NCBI RefSeq assembly: GCF_900108185.1
Contig: NZ_FNVA01000003.1
Location: 310,001-374,000 of the forward strand
Source: Bryocella elongata
Lineage (GTDB): Bacteria; Acidobacteriota; Terriglobia; Terriglobales; Acidobacteriaceae
DNA: 64,000 nucleotides
Direction: 5' to 3'
Below are positions 1 to 9,597 of the stretch, one piece after another (position 1 is the first letter of the stretch; each line of letters begins with the position of its first letter). Below the pieces are notes generated by a model, which was given only the letters and a program-made list of their open reading frames with translations, had not been told where the DNA came from and made no database searches. The translations under genes were made by a program, and so were the position numbers.

Positions 1-163
1 GCTGCTGTATGGGCAGTGCGTGATGGAAGAGCCGGAGCTTACGCTGCCGCATCCGGCGATGCATGAGCGCAGGTTCGTTCTGGAGCCTCTCGCGGAGATC
101 GCCCCGGAGATGATGCACCCGGTGCTGGGCCGGACGGTGGAAGAGTTATGGATCGGGCTGTGA
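1..163 (+). CDS. folK: 2-amino-4-hydroxy-6-hydroxymethyldihydropteridine pyrophosphokinase, C-terminal end (partial)
   Basis: The last 53 codons of a gene that enters from the left edge, in frame from base 2. The peptide contains LTLPHPAMHERRFVLEPL followed by AEIAP, the C-terminal signature of HPPK, which transfers pyrophosphate from ATP to 6-hydroxymethyl-7,8-dihydropterin in folate synthesis. The conserved PHP..HER..V..PL..IAP block lines the pterin/ATP site in known HPPKs. The gene stops at TGA 161-163, 24 bp from the convergent small membrane-protein gene. Only the tail is visible, so length and start cannot be judged. Confidence 0.88.
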   Translation, partial: LLYGQCVMEEPELTLPHPAMHERRFVLEPLAEIAPEMMHPVLGRTVEELWIGL

Positions 164-187
164 GTTGCGATCTGTGAGCGTCGGGTT

Positions 188-565
188 TCAGTAGAGCGTG
201 ACGATGCTCTCGGTCTCTTTCGAGCGATAGGTGACGGCTTTGGGGGTCATGTCCTCGACCGTCAGGTCCCAGGCTGCGCTAAGGGTGGCCTGGTCGGCGT
301 CGGTGAGACAGACGATGTAGTGCAGGCAGTGCAGTTCCTTGGGCAGGCCAGCGTGGTTGCCATGCTGGATAAGCAGCACGTACATGGGGGAGTGGTCGTT
401 CTCGATGAGAACGTCGCTCGCGTAGTTGATGTAGACCTGCGCGCCCTGCTCGGCGACACCGTTATGTTGCACGCTTGCGAGGGGATCGCGTACGAAGAGC
501 CGAAGGCGGGCATAGAGTGCAAACGCCACGAAGCCGACGATCAGCAGCAGCACGACCTTCTTCAT
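188..565 (-). CDS. small membrane-anchored protein, unknown function
   Basis: 125 residues. The N-terminus [19 protein letters not shown] is one hydrophobic segment (residues 3-19) that could be a signal anchor or an uncleaved signal peptide. The rest is soluble and contains two cysteines about seven residues apart in HCLHYIVCL (near residues 79-86). Its start codon overlaps the stop of the upstream FAD oxidoreductase by 4 bp (ATGA), so the two are very likely translationally coupled. I do not recognise the family. The link to an envelope glycan cluster comes only from position. Confidence 0.6.
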   Translation of the reverse strand: MKKVVLLLIVGFVAFALYARLRLFVRDPLASVQHNGVAEQGAQVYINYASDVLIENDHSPMYVLLIQHGNHAGLPKELHCLHYIVCLTDADQATLSAAWDLTVEDMTPKAVTYRSKETESIVTLY

Positions 566-2268
566 GACTTCTTCTCCTCGTGGTACTCCTGCTCGGTGTT
601 GATGGACCAGAGTGAAGCTTTGTCGACGTGCCCGGCGGCCAGGCCATCGACGACGGCCATGGCGGTGAGCATCGAGTGGTCCTGGTTGTTGTACTTATGC
701 ATACCGTTGCGGCCGACCAGGAAGAGGTTGTCGAAGCTGTCGGTAAAGCTGCGGAGTTCGTCGAAGCGCTCGTAGGTGCCGAAGTAAGCGGGGTAGGTCT
801 TGGGGACGCGAACGACGTGTGCGTCGAGGACCTCAGACGTGCGTAGGATACCGATCTTTTCGAGTTCCGCAGCGGCAAACTTCTTCAAATCCTCATCCGG
901 CATGGACCAAAGCGGATCGCTCTCGTAGCAGAAGTATTCGAGTCCGATCCAGACCTTGGAGGGGTCGGAGACCATGTAGGGGCTCCAGTTGTTGAAGATC
1001 TGGAGGCGGCCGATCTGGACGTCGGGCTCCTGGATGTAGATCCAGGTGTCCTTAATCAAACGCGACTCGCCGAGGGAGGCGTCGGGGTCTTCTACGTCGA
1101 GCTTGTTGGCGAGGACGCCGACGGTGATGAAGTCGCGGTATTGGAGGCCTTCGGAGACCTCGCGGACGTTGTCCGGCACGGGGGAGCGCATGGCGCGGAC
1201 GAGGTCGCGCATGGGCATGGTGGAGAAGAAGTAGTCGCCTTCGAAGCGTCGTCGCTCGCCTGTATCGCTGAGGGCTTCAACGGCGACGACGTGAGTCCCT
1301 TCGACTTCGATCGCGTCGACGGTCCAGCCCATATGGATCTCGCCGCCCTTGGCGACGATCTGATCGGCGACGTGCTCCCATAGCTGGCCGGGGCCGAACT
1401 TGGGGTAGAGAAAGCGCTCGATCAGCGAGGTGTCAGTGCCTTTCTGTGAGAGGTCTCCGGAGTTCGCCGGCGCGGAGCTGAAGGCCTTCTTGACGAAGTG
1501 CTTGAGCGCGGTGGTGAGGGACAGGCCCTTGATGCGCTGTGCGCCCCACTCGGCGGAGATCTGGTCGCAGGGCACGCCCCAGACCTTCTCGGTGTAGCTC
1601 TTGAAGAAGGTGAGGTAGAGCTCTTTGCCAAAGCGATTGATGAGGAAGTCTTCGAGGGACTTCTCGTTCTTGATGGGGAAGAGGCGCGAGCTGATGTAGC
1701 TGATGCCGATGCGCGTCATGCGGGCAGGGCCGAGGTTCTCGATGGTGCTTTTGGAGAGCTTGATGGGGTAGTCGAAGAAGCGTCGCAGGTAGTAGATGCG
1801 GCTCTTGCGCGGGCGCACGAGCATGACGAGATCGTCGGAGGGCTTCGCGGTATCGACGGGTGCGACCACGGGAACGATGTGGCCGGTTGGCTCGACTTCG
1901 TCATCGAGGTGCTCGGCAGCGTGAGGTTGCAGCGGTCCCATGCCGCGCAGGGGCGGCTCGTTGGGCACATCGGCGGGCACAGGGACGACGCGCTGCTTGC
2001 CCTGATAGCTGATGGCGATCTGCTCGGAGTCGGTGTGCTCGGGCGGCATCAGCTCCATCCACCACTGCATCACACGGTCGGACTTGGAGAAGAAGCGGTG
2101 GCCGCCGATGTCCATGCGGTTGCCGTTGTAGCGGATGGTGCGGGAGATGCCACCAATCTCGTGGGAGGCCTCGAGGATGATGGGCTGAATGCCGGTGCGG
2201 CGGAGGAGTTCGAGCGCGGCGGTGAGGCCGGCAGGACCGGCTCCGATGATGATGGCAGTTCCAGGCAT
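562..2268 (-). CDS. FAD-dependent amine-oxidase/UDP-galactopyranose-mutase-like oxidoreductase
   Basis: 568 residues. The N-terminal dinucleotide-binding motif [18 protein letters not shown] (residues 6-23) is followed by an acidic residue and the GGISRT motif of the amine-oxidase/protoporphyrinogen-oxidase-like superfamily. The C-terminus carries the second FAD motif ([19 protein letters not shown]). Related proteins (NAD(P)/FAD-dependent oxidoreductases) occur in polysaccharide clusters and are often compared with UDP-galactopyranose mutase. Residues about 75-140 form a proline- and charge-rich insertion between the FAD half-site and the [19 protein letters not shown] helix, so the protein is longer than usual. 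It is followed by a 4-bp-overlapping small gene. Substrate unknown. Confidence 0.75.
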   Translation of the reverse strand: MPGTAIIIGAGPAGLTAALELLRRTGIQPIILEASHEIGGISRTIRYNGNRMDIGGHRFFSKSDRVMQWWMELMPPEHTDSEQIAISYQGKQRVVPVPADVPNEPPLRGMGPLQPHAAEHLDDEVEPTGHIVPVVAPVDTAKPSDDLVMLVRPRKSRIYYLRRFFDYPIKLSKSTIENLGPARMTRIGISYISSRLFPIKNEKSLEDFLINRFGKELYLTFFKSYTEKVWGVPCDQISAEWGAQRIKGLSLTTALKHFVKKAFSSAPANSGDLSQKGTDTSLIERFLYPKFGPGQLWEHVADQIVAKGGEIHMGWTVDAIEVEGTHVVAVEALSDTGERRRFEGDYFFSTMPMRDLVRAMRSPVPDNVREVSEGLQYRDFITVGVLANKLDVEDPDASLGESRLIKDTWIYIQEPDVQIGRLQIFNNWSPYMVSDPSKVWIGLEYFCYESDPLWSMPDEDLKKFAAAELEKIGILRTSEVLDAHVVRVPKTYPAYFGTYERFDELRSFTDSFDNLFLVGRNGMHKYNNQDHSMLTAMAVVDGLAAGHVDKASLWSINTEQEYHEEKKS

Positions 2269-2323
2269 GGTCTTCCGAATCTTGGACGAGGTTCCGGGAA
2301 GAAAGTTCTCGGAGGTTTGAGGT

Positions 2324-2346
2324 CGGGCCCTTTGTGGGAGGGCCCG
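2324..2346. other. hairpin upstream of the FAD oxidoreductase
   Basis: CGGGCCC and GGGCCCG arms around a T/G-rich loop lie between the GT39-like gene and the oxidoreductase gene (131-bp gap). There is no T-run, so it is not a convincing terminator. It could be an mRNA processing or stability hairpin. Confidence 0.35.
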
Positions 2347-2399
2347 TACTCAGCGCCGGTCACTGCTGCGACGGACCTCCACAAGGGTATCGCACGAGA

Positions 2400-3980
2400 T
2401 CAGCGGCCATCCTTGCGTGCTACCTCCCACAACTGTTCGTCGTCAGAGCCCACTCGAAGGTCGCGGAGGTGAATTGCGGTCCATTGGGTTGAGGGGAAGA
2501 TGCGGAATTTGAGCCATGGAGTGGTGGGTGAGTCCAGCACGAGGAAGTGGGGCGTGTTGCGGAGGAACTCGTCGGCCTCGATGAGACTCCCACTGTAGTA
2601 GCCGAAGGTGCGCCAGTTCTCCATCTCGTGGTAACCGGAGACCTCGCCCCGAGCGGCGAGCGGCGAGAGGGCAAAGGGCCAGTCGAGTGGGCAGAGAACG
2701 CGGGGATGGGGTTGCTGCGCTTCGGCGACCATGACGTCGCAGAGGTCGACGCGGGGAATCGCGAGGGGCAGTGCGGTATCGCCAACCCGTTGAGAGAGCA
2801 AGATCGTAAAGTCGTGCGATGGTTGCCTGAGATAGCGGGGATAAAACCCGAGCTTCACAAGGCAGAAGGCGAGCAGGGCACTCGTGCCGATGCCGAGGAC
2901 CAGTCGCTGGTGACGCGACGGGGTTGCGACGGAGAGCGTCTGGGTGAAGGCCTCGGCGAACCATACCGTGACCCCGAGGAGAGACGCTATGAGGTAGCGG
3001 TCGACGAATATCGAGGTGCCATGCTGCGAGAGCAGGAAGACCGGCAGAGGAGTGAGGCCCAGCGCTGTCGCGGGGAGCAGCAGGTCAAGACGCGGACGAG
3101 CGGCGGAGCGCACGGAGGGGCGTGCGACGAGAGCGATGACGAGGACCCCCCCCAGAGCGACCATGACGTGTGTAAGGCGAAGCACGCCCTGAGACTGGAA
3201 GGTGATGGGATCCCAGAGGTCGAGCCATTCGCGGATGTGCGGACGGGTCGTCCAGAACCACGGCCTGCCGACTGCGGCGGAGTTGCGGAGCGCTTCACGG
3301 GAGAGCCAAAGGGAGGGCCAGGCCATGAGGGCGGCGAGGTGAAGAGAGAAGCGCCGCCGGCCTGCCATCCAGTCGGCCACGGCTGCACCCGCGAGCAGGC
3401 AAGCGCTGTCCAAGAGGCCCAAGGGGTGCGTGTTGACGAGCAGGAGGTGCAGGAGGAAGGTGCCGACGATAAGGCCCCAATGGGCCCAGGACTGAAAAGG
3501 ACGATCTTTGCGACCCAGGAGAGTCACGTAGAGTGCTGCTGCGGTGGCGGCGAACAGCAGACCGTAGAAGCGGGTCTGCACCATCTGCCACAGGATGATT
3601 GAGCTCCCAAACCAGACGACCACCAGAGCGAGAAAGGCGATGCCAGCACGGTAGTAGCGCCGCAGGGCTGCCAGCATGAGGGCCCATGCGGCGAAGCAGC
3701 ACGATGCGGAGAAGGCACGGTAAGCGAGATGAGATTGCCCGAAGAGGCTGAGCCATCCACGGCAGAGCAGGTAAAAAGCGATACCGCCGCCATCCGCTCC
3801 GCCCTTCCAGGCTCGCATCATGTGCGCGAAGGAAGGATCGGTGACGAGCACCCAGGAGAACAACTCATCGCTCCAAAGGGTGCGACCACGCGAGATCAGC
3901 ACGCAATAGGCGCCGATGCTCACGAAGCCAAAGATCAGGGCGACGAACGTCAGCCGCCGCTGCTTGCCTGCATCCGGCAT
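2400..3980 (-). CDS. polytopic membrane protein, GT39/ArnT-like glycosyltransferase candidate
   Basis: 526 residues with roughly ten or more hydrophobic segments over the first 380 residues and a soluble C-terminal part. After the first membrane segment there is LWSDELFSW (about residues 35-43). This acidic D-E pair in the first periplasmic loop is where GT39/ArnT/PMT-like GT-C transferases carry catalytic acid residues. Such enzymes transfer a sugar from a polyprenyl-phosphate donor on the outer face of the inner membrane. The gene starts 7 bp after the stop of the acyltransferase gene, indicating an operon. The family call rests on topology plus this motif; donor and acceptor are unknown. 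Confidence 0.6.
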   Translation of the reverse strand: MPDAGKQRRLTFVALIFGFVSIGAYCVLISRGRTLWSDELFSWVLVTDPSFAHMMRAWKGGADGGGIAFYLLCRGWLSLFGQSHLAYRAFSASCCFAAWALMLAALRRYYRAGIAFLALVVVWFGSSIILWQMVQTRFYGLLFAATAAALYVTLLGRKDRPFQSWAHWGLIVGTFLLHLLLVNTHPLGLLDSACLLAGAAVADWMAGRRRFSLHLAALMAWPSLWLSREALRNSAAVGRPWFWTTRPHIREWLDLWDPITFQSQGVLRLTHVMVALGGVLVIALVARPSVRSAARPRLDLLLPATALGLTPLPVFLLSQHGTSIFVDRYLIASLLGVTVWFAEAFTQTLSVATPSRHQRLVLGIGTSALLAFCLVKLGFYPRYLRQPSHDFTILLSQRVGDTALPLAIPRVDLCDVMVAEAQQPHPRVLCPLDWPFALSPLAARGEVSGYHEMENWRTFGYYSGSLIEADEFLRNTPHFLVLDSPTTPWLKFRIFPSTQWTAIHLRDLRVGSDDEQLWEVARKDGR

Positions 3981-3987
3981 GTGGCGA

Positions 3988-5184
3988 TCATACTGCAGGC
4001 ACTGGCGGCGCGGGCTCCCGCAGTGTACAGCGCTCTTTGAGCTCGAGGAAGGGGCTTTCGTAGAAGCGGAAGCTGAGCCACGCGACGGTGATTGTCAGGG
4101 CGAGGGCGGTGACGGTGGTCGTGAAGGCGGGATGCCTCGGAGGATGGTTCGCGATCCAGCGGCTGAGCTCATAGTGCCAGATGTCATGGAAGACGTATCC
4201 CCCGTAGCTGATTCTTCCGATCCAGCGGAAAGGCCCAAACCGCAGCGCACGGTAGACGAGACTTCTGTGGTCGATTGCGGCAAGGATCAGCATGGCCGCG
4301 AGGATATCGATTGCGGTTAGACCCCAGGTGTAAGCCCATGAAGGATGGGCATTTCGCGGGAGGAATAGTCGAGCTGCGGGTAGAAAGCTTGCGCAGATTG
4401 CGCCAACCAAGACGCAGGCGAGCAGAGCGCGACGGGTAGAGAGGAGGAGTAGCTCGCGGTGGGGTCCCCGGATGAGCATGGCGACCAGACCGCCCAGCAG
4501 CAGCGCGTCGAACCGCAGGGGCAGGAAGGAATAGAGGAGGGTCGGGAGCATCCGCGCAGGGGCGAGATGGGAGGCCAACAAACGCAAGGCGAGGCAAAAC
4601 GGAAGGGAGGCGGCGCAGAACCATGCGATCTTGCGACGATCCTTGATCGCAAATACCGCCCAGGGCCAAAGCAGATAGAACTGCTCCTCAACGCAGAGAG
4701 ACCAGAAATGGCCGAGGTACAGGCGGACTGCATGGCCGTGCCAACTCCCGGTGGGCTGGAAGTCCACGAGCCATTGCCGGGGTGTTCCATAGGCGAATGA
4801 TGGCAGGAAATGCAGCAGGTTCCCCGCGTAGAGGGGCCACGCGATCCAACCCCAGGTCAGGTGCCAGTGAAACAGCGGCCAGGAAAAAAGAACTGCTGCC
4901 ATCACACCGTAATAGAGCGGGAAGATGCGCAATGTCCGACGCACATAGAAATTCCGGACGCGATGTGCGTCGTTTCGGGAGTCGTAAAGGATGCCGGTGA
5001 TCAGGAAGCCGGAGAGGACAAAGAACAGGTCGACGCCGGTCCAGCCCCAGGGGATCTCCCGATAGTGTTCGAGCACAACGAGCAGAAGAGCGAGGGCGCG
5101 CAGGCCATCGAGTGCGGGATAGAAGGCTCGATTTTCGGGCCGGGTGTGCTCGGTGTTGCCGGTAACAGGAAGGGTGGCAGCCAA
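3988..5184 (-). CDS. acyltransferase 3 family membrane protein (OafA/YrhL type), copy 1
   Basis: 398 residues with about ten membrane segments. The family marks are visible: YPALDGLRALALLLV near residue 22, GVDLFFVLSGFLITGIL near residue 50, and RRTLRIFPLYY near residue 80. There is also the SLCVEEQFYLLWPW block, whose Glu and flanking residues are typical of AT3 proteins, and ISYGGYVFHD near the C-terminus. AT3 proteins move acyl groups (often acetyl) onto sugars of O-antigen, exopolysaccharide or peptidoglycan. It is the first gene of a leftward set with the GT39-like gene. A paralogue reads away from it across a 96-bp gap. Confidence 0.85.
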   Translation of the reverse strand: MAATLPVTGNTEHTRPENRAFYPALDGLRALALLLVVLEHYREIPWGWTGVDLFFVLSGFLITGILYDSRNDAHRVRNFYVRRTLRIFPLYYGVMAAVLFSWPLFHWHLTWGWIAWPLYAGNLLHFLPSFAYGTPRQWLVDFQPTGSWHGHAVRLYLGHFWSLCVEEQFYLLWPWAVFAIKDRRKIAWFCAASLPFCLALRLLASHLAPARMLPTLLYSFLPLRFDALLLGGLVAMLIRGPHRELLLLSTRRALLACVLVGAICASFLPAARLFLPRNAHPSWAYTWGLTAIDILAAMLILAAIDHRSLVYRALRFGPFRWIGRISYGGYVFHDIWHYELSRWIANHPPRHPAFTTTVTALALTITVAWLSFRFYESPFLELKERCTLREPAPPVPAV

Positions 5185-5280
5185 GCGTCATCTCCGTGTG
5201 CATAGTCTACCTGCGAGAGTTGCAGCTCCGGCGCACGGCTGGGTGACGCTACTGGCGGTGTCGATTGAATAGAATGCGGC

Positions 5281-6504
5281 ATGCTCCCCGCAGCGCAGCC
5301 GCAATCTGATACACCGAACCCTGGAGAACCAGCGGTTCACGAGGAGGATGAACTGCCATTGCCGGAGAATCGCCGGTACTACCCGGCGCTCGATGGCGTG
5401 CGGGCGATCGCGGTCCTGATGGTGTTCTGGCAGCACTACTTTCACACGGAGCGCAATGATGGCTGGGGATGGGCGGGGGTCGAGATCTTTTTTGTTCTGT
5501 CCGGCTTCCTGATCACCGGCATTCTGTACGACACGCGAGAATCGCGATACCGGTTTCGCAGCTTCTACATGCGGCGCATCCTTCGCATCTTTCCGCTGTA
5601 TTACGGGGTTCTCGTGGTGGCGCTGCTGCTGGACCCCTGGTTGCGGTGGGAGCACCACGCCTGGCAGTGGTTTTTCCCGATCTACCTTTCCAACTACACG
5701 CGGTTCGTCTGGCTGAAGGCGTGGATGCAGAGCGACCTGCTCGTAGAGCAACTGCACTCCTTGCGCTACGGACACATCTTCCTCTTCTTTGGGCACTTCT
5801 GGTCGCTGGCGGTGGAGGAGCAGTTCTACCTGGTGTGGCCGCTGGTGGTCTTCCTGGTACGAGACAGGGTGCGGTTGCGGAACCTTTGCCTGCTGGGGTG
5901 CGTTGTGATCTTTGGGGTGCGTATGGTGCTCGCGTATGTCATCCCGCACGAGTATCTGGATGCGGCTCTCCTGCTGCGGGTCACGCCTCTGCGGGCGGAC
6001 GCGTTGCTGCTGGGTGGGGCTCTGGCGCTGATGCTGCGCGGGCCTGAAGGGCCGGCACTCCTCCGCTCCCGGCGTGCCGCGCTGGTGGGGACTGTGGGCG
6101 TCATCGCGCTTTGTGAGTTCGCGAGCTTGCGGCTGCAGGGTCACCAGCTGCTGCCGTACCTGATGCCTCATCCGCAGATGCAGATTGCGCTGGAGATGAT
6201 CGACGCCGCGGCTGCGGCGCTTATCCTCTCGGCTCTGTTGCCGGGATCACCGGTGTACCGGCTGCTGATGTTGAAGCCACTGCGCGAGCTGGGGAAGATC
6301 AGCTATGGCTTTTACATCTTTCACGACCTGCTGCATTCGGAGTGTCTGCTGGTGGCGATGAAGCTGGTGGGGCGGGACAGCCTCTGGCTGCGTTCGTTGA
6401 CGGCAGCCCTGGCGCTTGTGTCGACGCTGGCGCTTTCTATCCTGAGCTACCGTTTCTACGAGTCGAGGTTCCTACGGCTCAAGAGCCGATACCCGCCGGA
6501 CTGA
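5281..6504 (+). CDS. acyltransferase 3 family membrane protein (OafA/YrhL type), copy 2
   Basis: 407 residues, clearly paralogous to the divergent copy: PENRRYYPALDGVRAIAVL, GVEIFFVLSGFLITGILYD, MRRILRIFPLYYGVL, FGHFWSLAVEEQFYLVWP and ISYGFYIFHD align block by block. It has about ten membrane segments and an acidic, proline-rich N-terminal extension of about 30 residues. Predicted role: acylation of an envelope polysaccharide or lipid-linked sugar. It ends at a strong bidirectional terminator shared with clpB. The head-to-head arrangement suggests tandem inversion after duplication and a shared short promoter region. Confidence 0.85.
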   Translation: MLPAAQPQSDTPNPGEPAVHEEDELPLPENRRYYPALDGVRAIAVLMVFWQHYFHTERNDGWGWAGVEIFFVLSGFLITGILYDTRESRYRFRSFYMRRILRIFPLYYGVLVVALLLDPWLRWEHHAWQWFFPIYLSNYTRFVWLKAWMQSDLLVEQLHSLRYGHIFLFFGHFWSLAVEEQFYLVWPLVVFLVRDRVRLRNLCLLGCVVIFGVRMVLAYVIPHEYLDAALLLRVTPLRADALLLGGALALMLRGPEGPALLRSRRAALVGTVGVIALCEFASLRLQGHQLLPYLMPHPQMQIALEMIDAAAAALILSALLPGSPVYRLLMLKPLRELGKISYGFYIFHDLLHSECLLVAMKLVGRDSLWLRSLTAALALVSTLALSILSYRFYESRFLRLKSRYPPD

Positions 6505-6522
6505 GAGCTTGGGGGAAAGACA

Positions 6523-6554
6523 AAGACGCCGGAGCCATTGGGCTCCGGCGTCTT
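6523..6554. terminator. bidirectional intrinsic terminator
   Basis: Perfect 14-bp arms beginning AAGACGCCGGAGCC with loop ATTG lie between the convergent acyltransferase and clpB genes. TTGTTT follows on the + strand and TTTGTCTTT follows on the - strand, so it can serve both genes. Confidence 0.88.
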
Positions 6555-6568
6555 GTTTCGCTGAGAGT

Positions 6569-9250
6569 TCAAGCTCCAACGTGCGCGCGGTTCGCGGGGT
6601 TGAAGGTGAGCTTGCCGTCTACTGCGTCGATCTTGACGGTGTCGCCGTGGAGGACGGTGCCGTCGAGGATCTTCATCGCGAGGGGATCCTGCACGAGGCG
6701 CTGGATGGCACGCTTCAAGGGGCGGGCACCGTAGGCGCGGTCGTACCCGGCCTTGAAGATGGCCTTGCGGGCGGCCTCGGTGAGGTCCAGCGTGATGTGC
6801 CGGGCTTCGAGGAGCTTGCGCAGGTCGTTGAGGCGCAGGTCGACGATGTGTTCGAGCTGCGAGTCGCCGAGCGGGTGGAAGACCACGACGTCATCGACCC
6901 GGTTGAGGAACTCGGGACGGAAGTGCTTGCGCAGCTCGTCCATCACGCGGCTCTTGGCATCTTCGAAGCCTTGCTCTCCCTGGGCCCAAGCGGTGGACAG
7001 GTTCGACGCACCGATGTTGGACGTGAGGATGATGACCGTGTTCTTGAAGTCGACGGTGCGGCCCTTGGAGTCGGTGAGGCGGCCGTCGTCGAGCACCTGC
7101 AGCAGGACGTTGAAGACGTCCGGGTGGGCCTTCTCGATCTCGTCGAAGAGGATGACAGCGTAGGGACGGCGCCGGACAGCTTCGGTGAGCTGGCCGCCTT
7201 CGTCGAAGCCGACGTATCCCGGAGGCGCTCCGATGAGGCGAGCGACGGCGTGCTTCTCCATGTACTCGGACATGTCGATGCGGACCATGGCCTGCTCGTC
7301 GTCGAAGAGGAACTCGGCGAGTGCGCGGGCGGTTTCGGTCTTGCCGACGCCGGTGGGTCCGAGGAAGATGAAGCTGCCGATGGGGCGCTTGGGATCGCTG
7401 AGGCCGGCGCGCGAGCGGCGGATGGCGTTGGCGACGACGGTGAGGGCTTCATCCTGGCCGACGACGCGCTCGCGCAGGCGGTCTTCCATCTGCGTAAGCT
7501 TCTGGACTTCGCCTTCAAGCATCTTGGCGACAGGGACACCGGTCCACTTGGAGACGATCTTGGCGATGTCTTCCTCGTCGACCTCCTCCTTCAACAGACG
7601 CCGAGGTCCATCCCACATCTCAGAATCGAGATGTGGGGCACCCGCATTGTGCAACGACTTTTCGGCAGCGACAAGTCCGTCCTGCGTTGCGGTGAGTTGC
7701 CGGAGCTGGCGCTCGAGGTTGGGGATCTCGCCGTACTGCAACTCGGCGGCGCGCTGCAGCTCGCCCTTGCGGGTGGCTTGCTCGGCCTCGAAGCGCAGGG
7801 CTTCGAGCTTCTCCTTCAGCGAGGCGATCTCGCCGATGGCGCCTTTCTCCTTCTGCCAGCGGGCGCGAAGGCCGGCGGCGCGCTCGCGCACCTCTGCCAG
7901 TTCGCGGTCGACTTCGGTGAGCCGCGCCTGGGAGTTGGGGTCGTTCTCGCGGGTGAGGGCGTTCTTCTCGATCTCGAGCGAAACGGCGCGGCGCTCGAGA
8001 TCGTCGATCTCGACGGGGACGCTGCCGATCTGGATGGCGAGGGCAGCGGCGGCCTCATCGACCAGGTCGATGGCCTTGTCGGGGAGGAAGCGGTCGGAGA
8101 TGTAGCGATGCGAGAGCTCGGCCGCGGCGACGATGGCGGAGTCCTTGATGCGGACCTTGTGGTGCGTCTCGTAGCGCTCGCGGAGGCCGCGCAGGATGGC
8201 GATGGTGTCCTCGACGTTGGGCTCACCGACGTAGACGATCTGGAAGCGGCGTTCGAGCGCGGCGTCCTTCTCGATGTACTTGCGGTACTCGTTCAGCGTA
8301 GTGGCGCCAATGGCGCGGAGCTCGCCGCGGGCCAGTGCGGGCTTGAGCATGTTGCTGGCGTCGATGGCGCCTTCGGCGGCACCGGCTCCGACGAGGGTAT
8401 GTAGCTCGTCGATGAAGAGGATGACCTGTCCGTTGGACTCCTCGATCTCCTTGAGTACGGCCTTGAGGCGGTCTTCGAATTCGCCGCGGAACTTGGCTCC
8501 GGCGAGCATGCTGCCGAGGTCGAGGGAGATGACGCGCTTGTCGCGCAGGATCTCGGGGACGTCACCCTGGAAGATGCGGCGGGCGAGGCCTTCGACGATG
8601 GCGGTCTTGCCGACGCCGGGTTCGCCGATGAGGACGGGGTTGTTTTTCGTCCGGCGCGAGAGGACCTGGACGACGCGGCGGATCTCTTCGTCGCGGCCGA
8701 TGACGGGATCGAGCTTGCCGCGGCGGGCGAGCTCGGTGAGGTCCTTGGCGTACTTGGCCAGGGCCTGGAACTTGCCTTCAGGGTTCTGATCGGTGACGCG
8801 CTGGGATCCGCGAACCACCTGGAGAGCCTTGAGGATGGCGTCGTGATCCGCGCCGTGGGCGGCTAGCGCATCGCGCACGAGATCACCCTTCTGCTGGGCC
8901 AAGGCCAAGAGGAGGTGTTCGGTGGAGACGTAGTCGTCCTTGAAGTTGTCGGCCTCTTTGAAGGCCTGATCGAGGACGCGGGTGAGAGCGGCGCTGAGGC
9001 TCGGCTGCTGGGCTGCGCCCTGGACCTTGGGGAGGCGATCGATCACCTGGTTAGCCTGCGCGAGGAGCTGCTGGGGCGGGACGCCCACTTTCTCGAGCAC
9101 GGGAAGGACGACGCCTTCCTTGTCTTCCAGCAGTGCGGTTATCAGGTGTAGTGGCAGGACTTCCGGATTGCCGTTCTCGGCGGCATGTCCCTGGGCGGCC
9201 TGGAGGGCCTCCTGCGATTTGACTGTGAGCTTATCCCATTTGATTGCCAT
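6569..9250 (-). CDS. clpB: ATP-dependent chaperone ClpB with an unusual in-frame linker insertion
   Basis: 893 residues (E. coli ClpB is 857). Domain order: Clp N-domain (1-145), AAA+ domain 1 with GEPGVGKT near 205, coiled-coil M-domain about 400-520, AAA+ domain 2 with GPTGVGKT near 628, and the C-terminal ClpB domain. It works with DnaK/DnaJ/GrpE to pull proteins out of aggregates. Between the end of the M-domain ([14 protein letters not shown]) and the [11 protein letters not shown] segment there are about 17 extra residues including [12 protein letters not shown]. These are encoded by a copy of the dispersed palindrome at 7612-7637. The reading frame is otherwise intact, so the protein is probably functional. 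A HAIR-like inverted repeat lies upstream. Confidence 0.97.
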   Translation of the reverse strand: MAIKWDKLTVKSQEALQAAQGHAAENGNPEVLPLHLITALLEDKEGVVLPVLEKVGVPPQQLLAQANQVIDRLPKVQGAAQQPSLSAALTRVLDQAFKEADNFKDDYVSTEHLLLALAQQKGDLVRDALAAHGADHDAILKALQVVRGSQRVTDQNPEGKFQALAKYAKDLTELARRGKLDPVIGRDEEIRRVVQVLSRRTKNNPVLIGEPGVGKTAIVEGLARRIFQGDVPEILRDKRVISLDLGSMLAGAKFRGEFEDRLKAVLKEIEESNGQVILFIDELHTLVGAGAAEGAIDASNMLKPALARGELRAIGATTLNEYRKYIEKDAALERRFQIVYVGEPNVEDTIAILRGLRERYETHHKVRIKDSAIVAAAELSHRYISDRFLPDKAIDLVDEAAAALAIQIGSVPVEIDDLERRAVSLEIEKNALTRENDPNSQARLTEVDRELAEVRERAAGLRARWQKEKGAIGEIASLKEKLEALRFEAEQATRKGELQRAAELQYGEIPNLERQLRQLTATQDGLVAAEKSLHNAGAPHLDSEMWDGPRRLLKEEVDEEDIAKIVSKWTGVPVAKMLEGEVQKLTQMEDRLRERVVGQDEALTVVANAIRRSRAGLSDPKRPIGSFIFLGPTGVGKTETARALAEFLFDDEQAMVRIDMSEYMEKHAVARLIGAPPGYVGFDEGGQLTEAVRRRPYAVILFDEIEKAHPDVFNVLLQVLDDGRLTDSKGRTVDFKNTVIILTSNIGASNLSTAWAQGEQGFEDAKSRVMDELRKHFRPEFLNRVDDVVVFHPLGDSQLEHIVDLRLNDLRKLLEARHITLDLTEAARKAIFKAGYDRAYGARPLKRAIQRLVQDPLAMKILDGTVLHGDTVKIDAVDGKLTFNPANRAHVGA
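7612..7644. repeat. 10-6-10 palindromic repeat, copy 1, inside clpB
   Basis: Arms CCCACATCTC (7612-7621) and GAGATGTGGG (7628-7637), loop AGAATC, followed by GCACCCG. It shares spacing and flanks with the copies near 17.8, 24.5, 26.8 and 54.1 kb. It is translated in frame as part of the clpB linker. Confidence 0.9.
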
Positions 9251-9336
9251 AACTTGACCTTCTTCTGCTTGCCGACGCTGAGGTTGGAAGCGGAGCGCTA
9301 CACACTATTGGACGATGCGGCAGGGCGAAGGGATGC

Positions 9337-9365
9337 AAAACATGAGCGAACTACACTCATGTTTT
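9337..9365. promoter_or_regulatory. HAIR-like inverted repeat upstream of clpB
   Basis: Perfect 10-bp arms AAAACATGAG and CTCATGTTTT separated by 9 bp. The core can be read as CATGAGC-N7-ACTCATG, close to the HspR-binding HAIR element CTTGAGT-N7-ACTCAAG. It lies 87-115 bp upstream of the clpB start codon. HspR represses dnaK and clpB operons in several bacteria, so it is a good candidate heat-shock operator. No hspR gene is in the window. Confidence 0.6.
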
Positions 9366-9443
9366 ATCGCATTAGTCCTGGTCGATGTCCAGCGTCATTC
9401 TCGGAGTGAAGGCCAGGGTGTCTTCGCGAGGAGAACTATTTTT

Positions 9444-9458
9444 GTTCGCACAGCGAAC
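9444..9458. other. short palindrome between clpB and the TonB receptor gene
   Basis: GTTCGC-ACA-GCGAAC directly after a T-run, about 140 bp upstream of the receptor start. It could be an operator or a leader hairpin. The remainder of 9251-9597 shows no gene I can support. Confidence 0.35.
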
Positions 9459-9597
9459 CTTCTGTGGGAATGCGGCTGCGCGACGCTCGACAGGAGATAT
9501 AGTGAGCGAATCAAGAATGAAATTTACTGCGGGTTCACCTGTCATTGATGGCAGGACCCCGTACTTTTCAGCTGCTACCCGACCTTCAGGAGGTTCG

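Noticed and set aside
6509..8404. A 631-codon open frame on the + strand
   Set aside because: It is antisense to clpB. High-GC codon bias opens this frame, and the translation is Val/Leu/Asp/Gly-rich without motifs.
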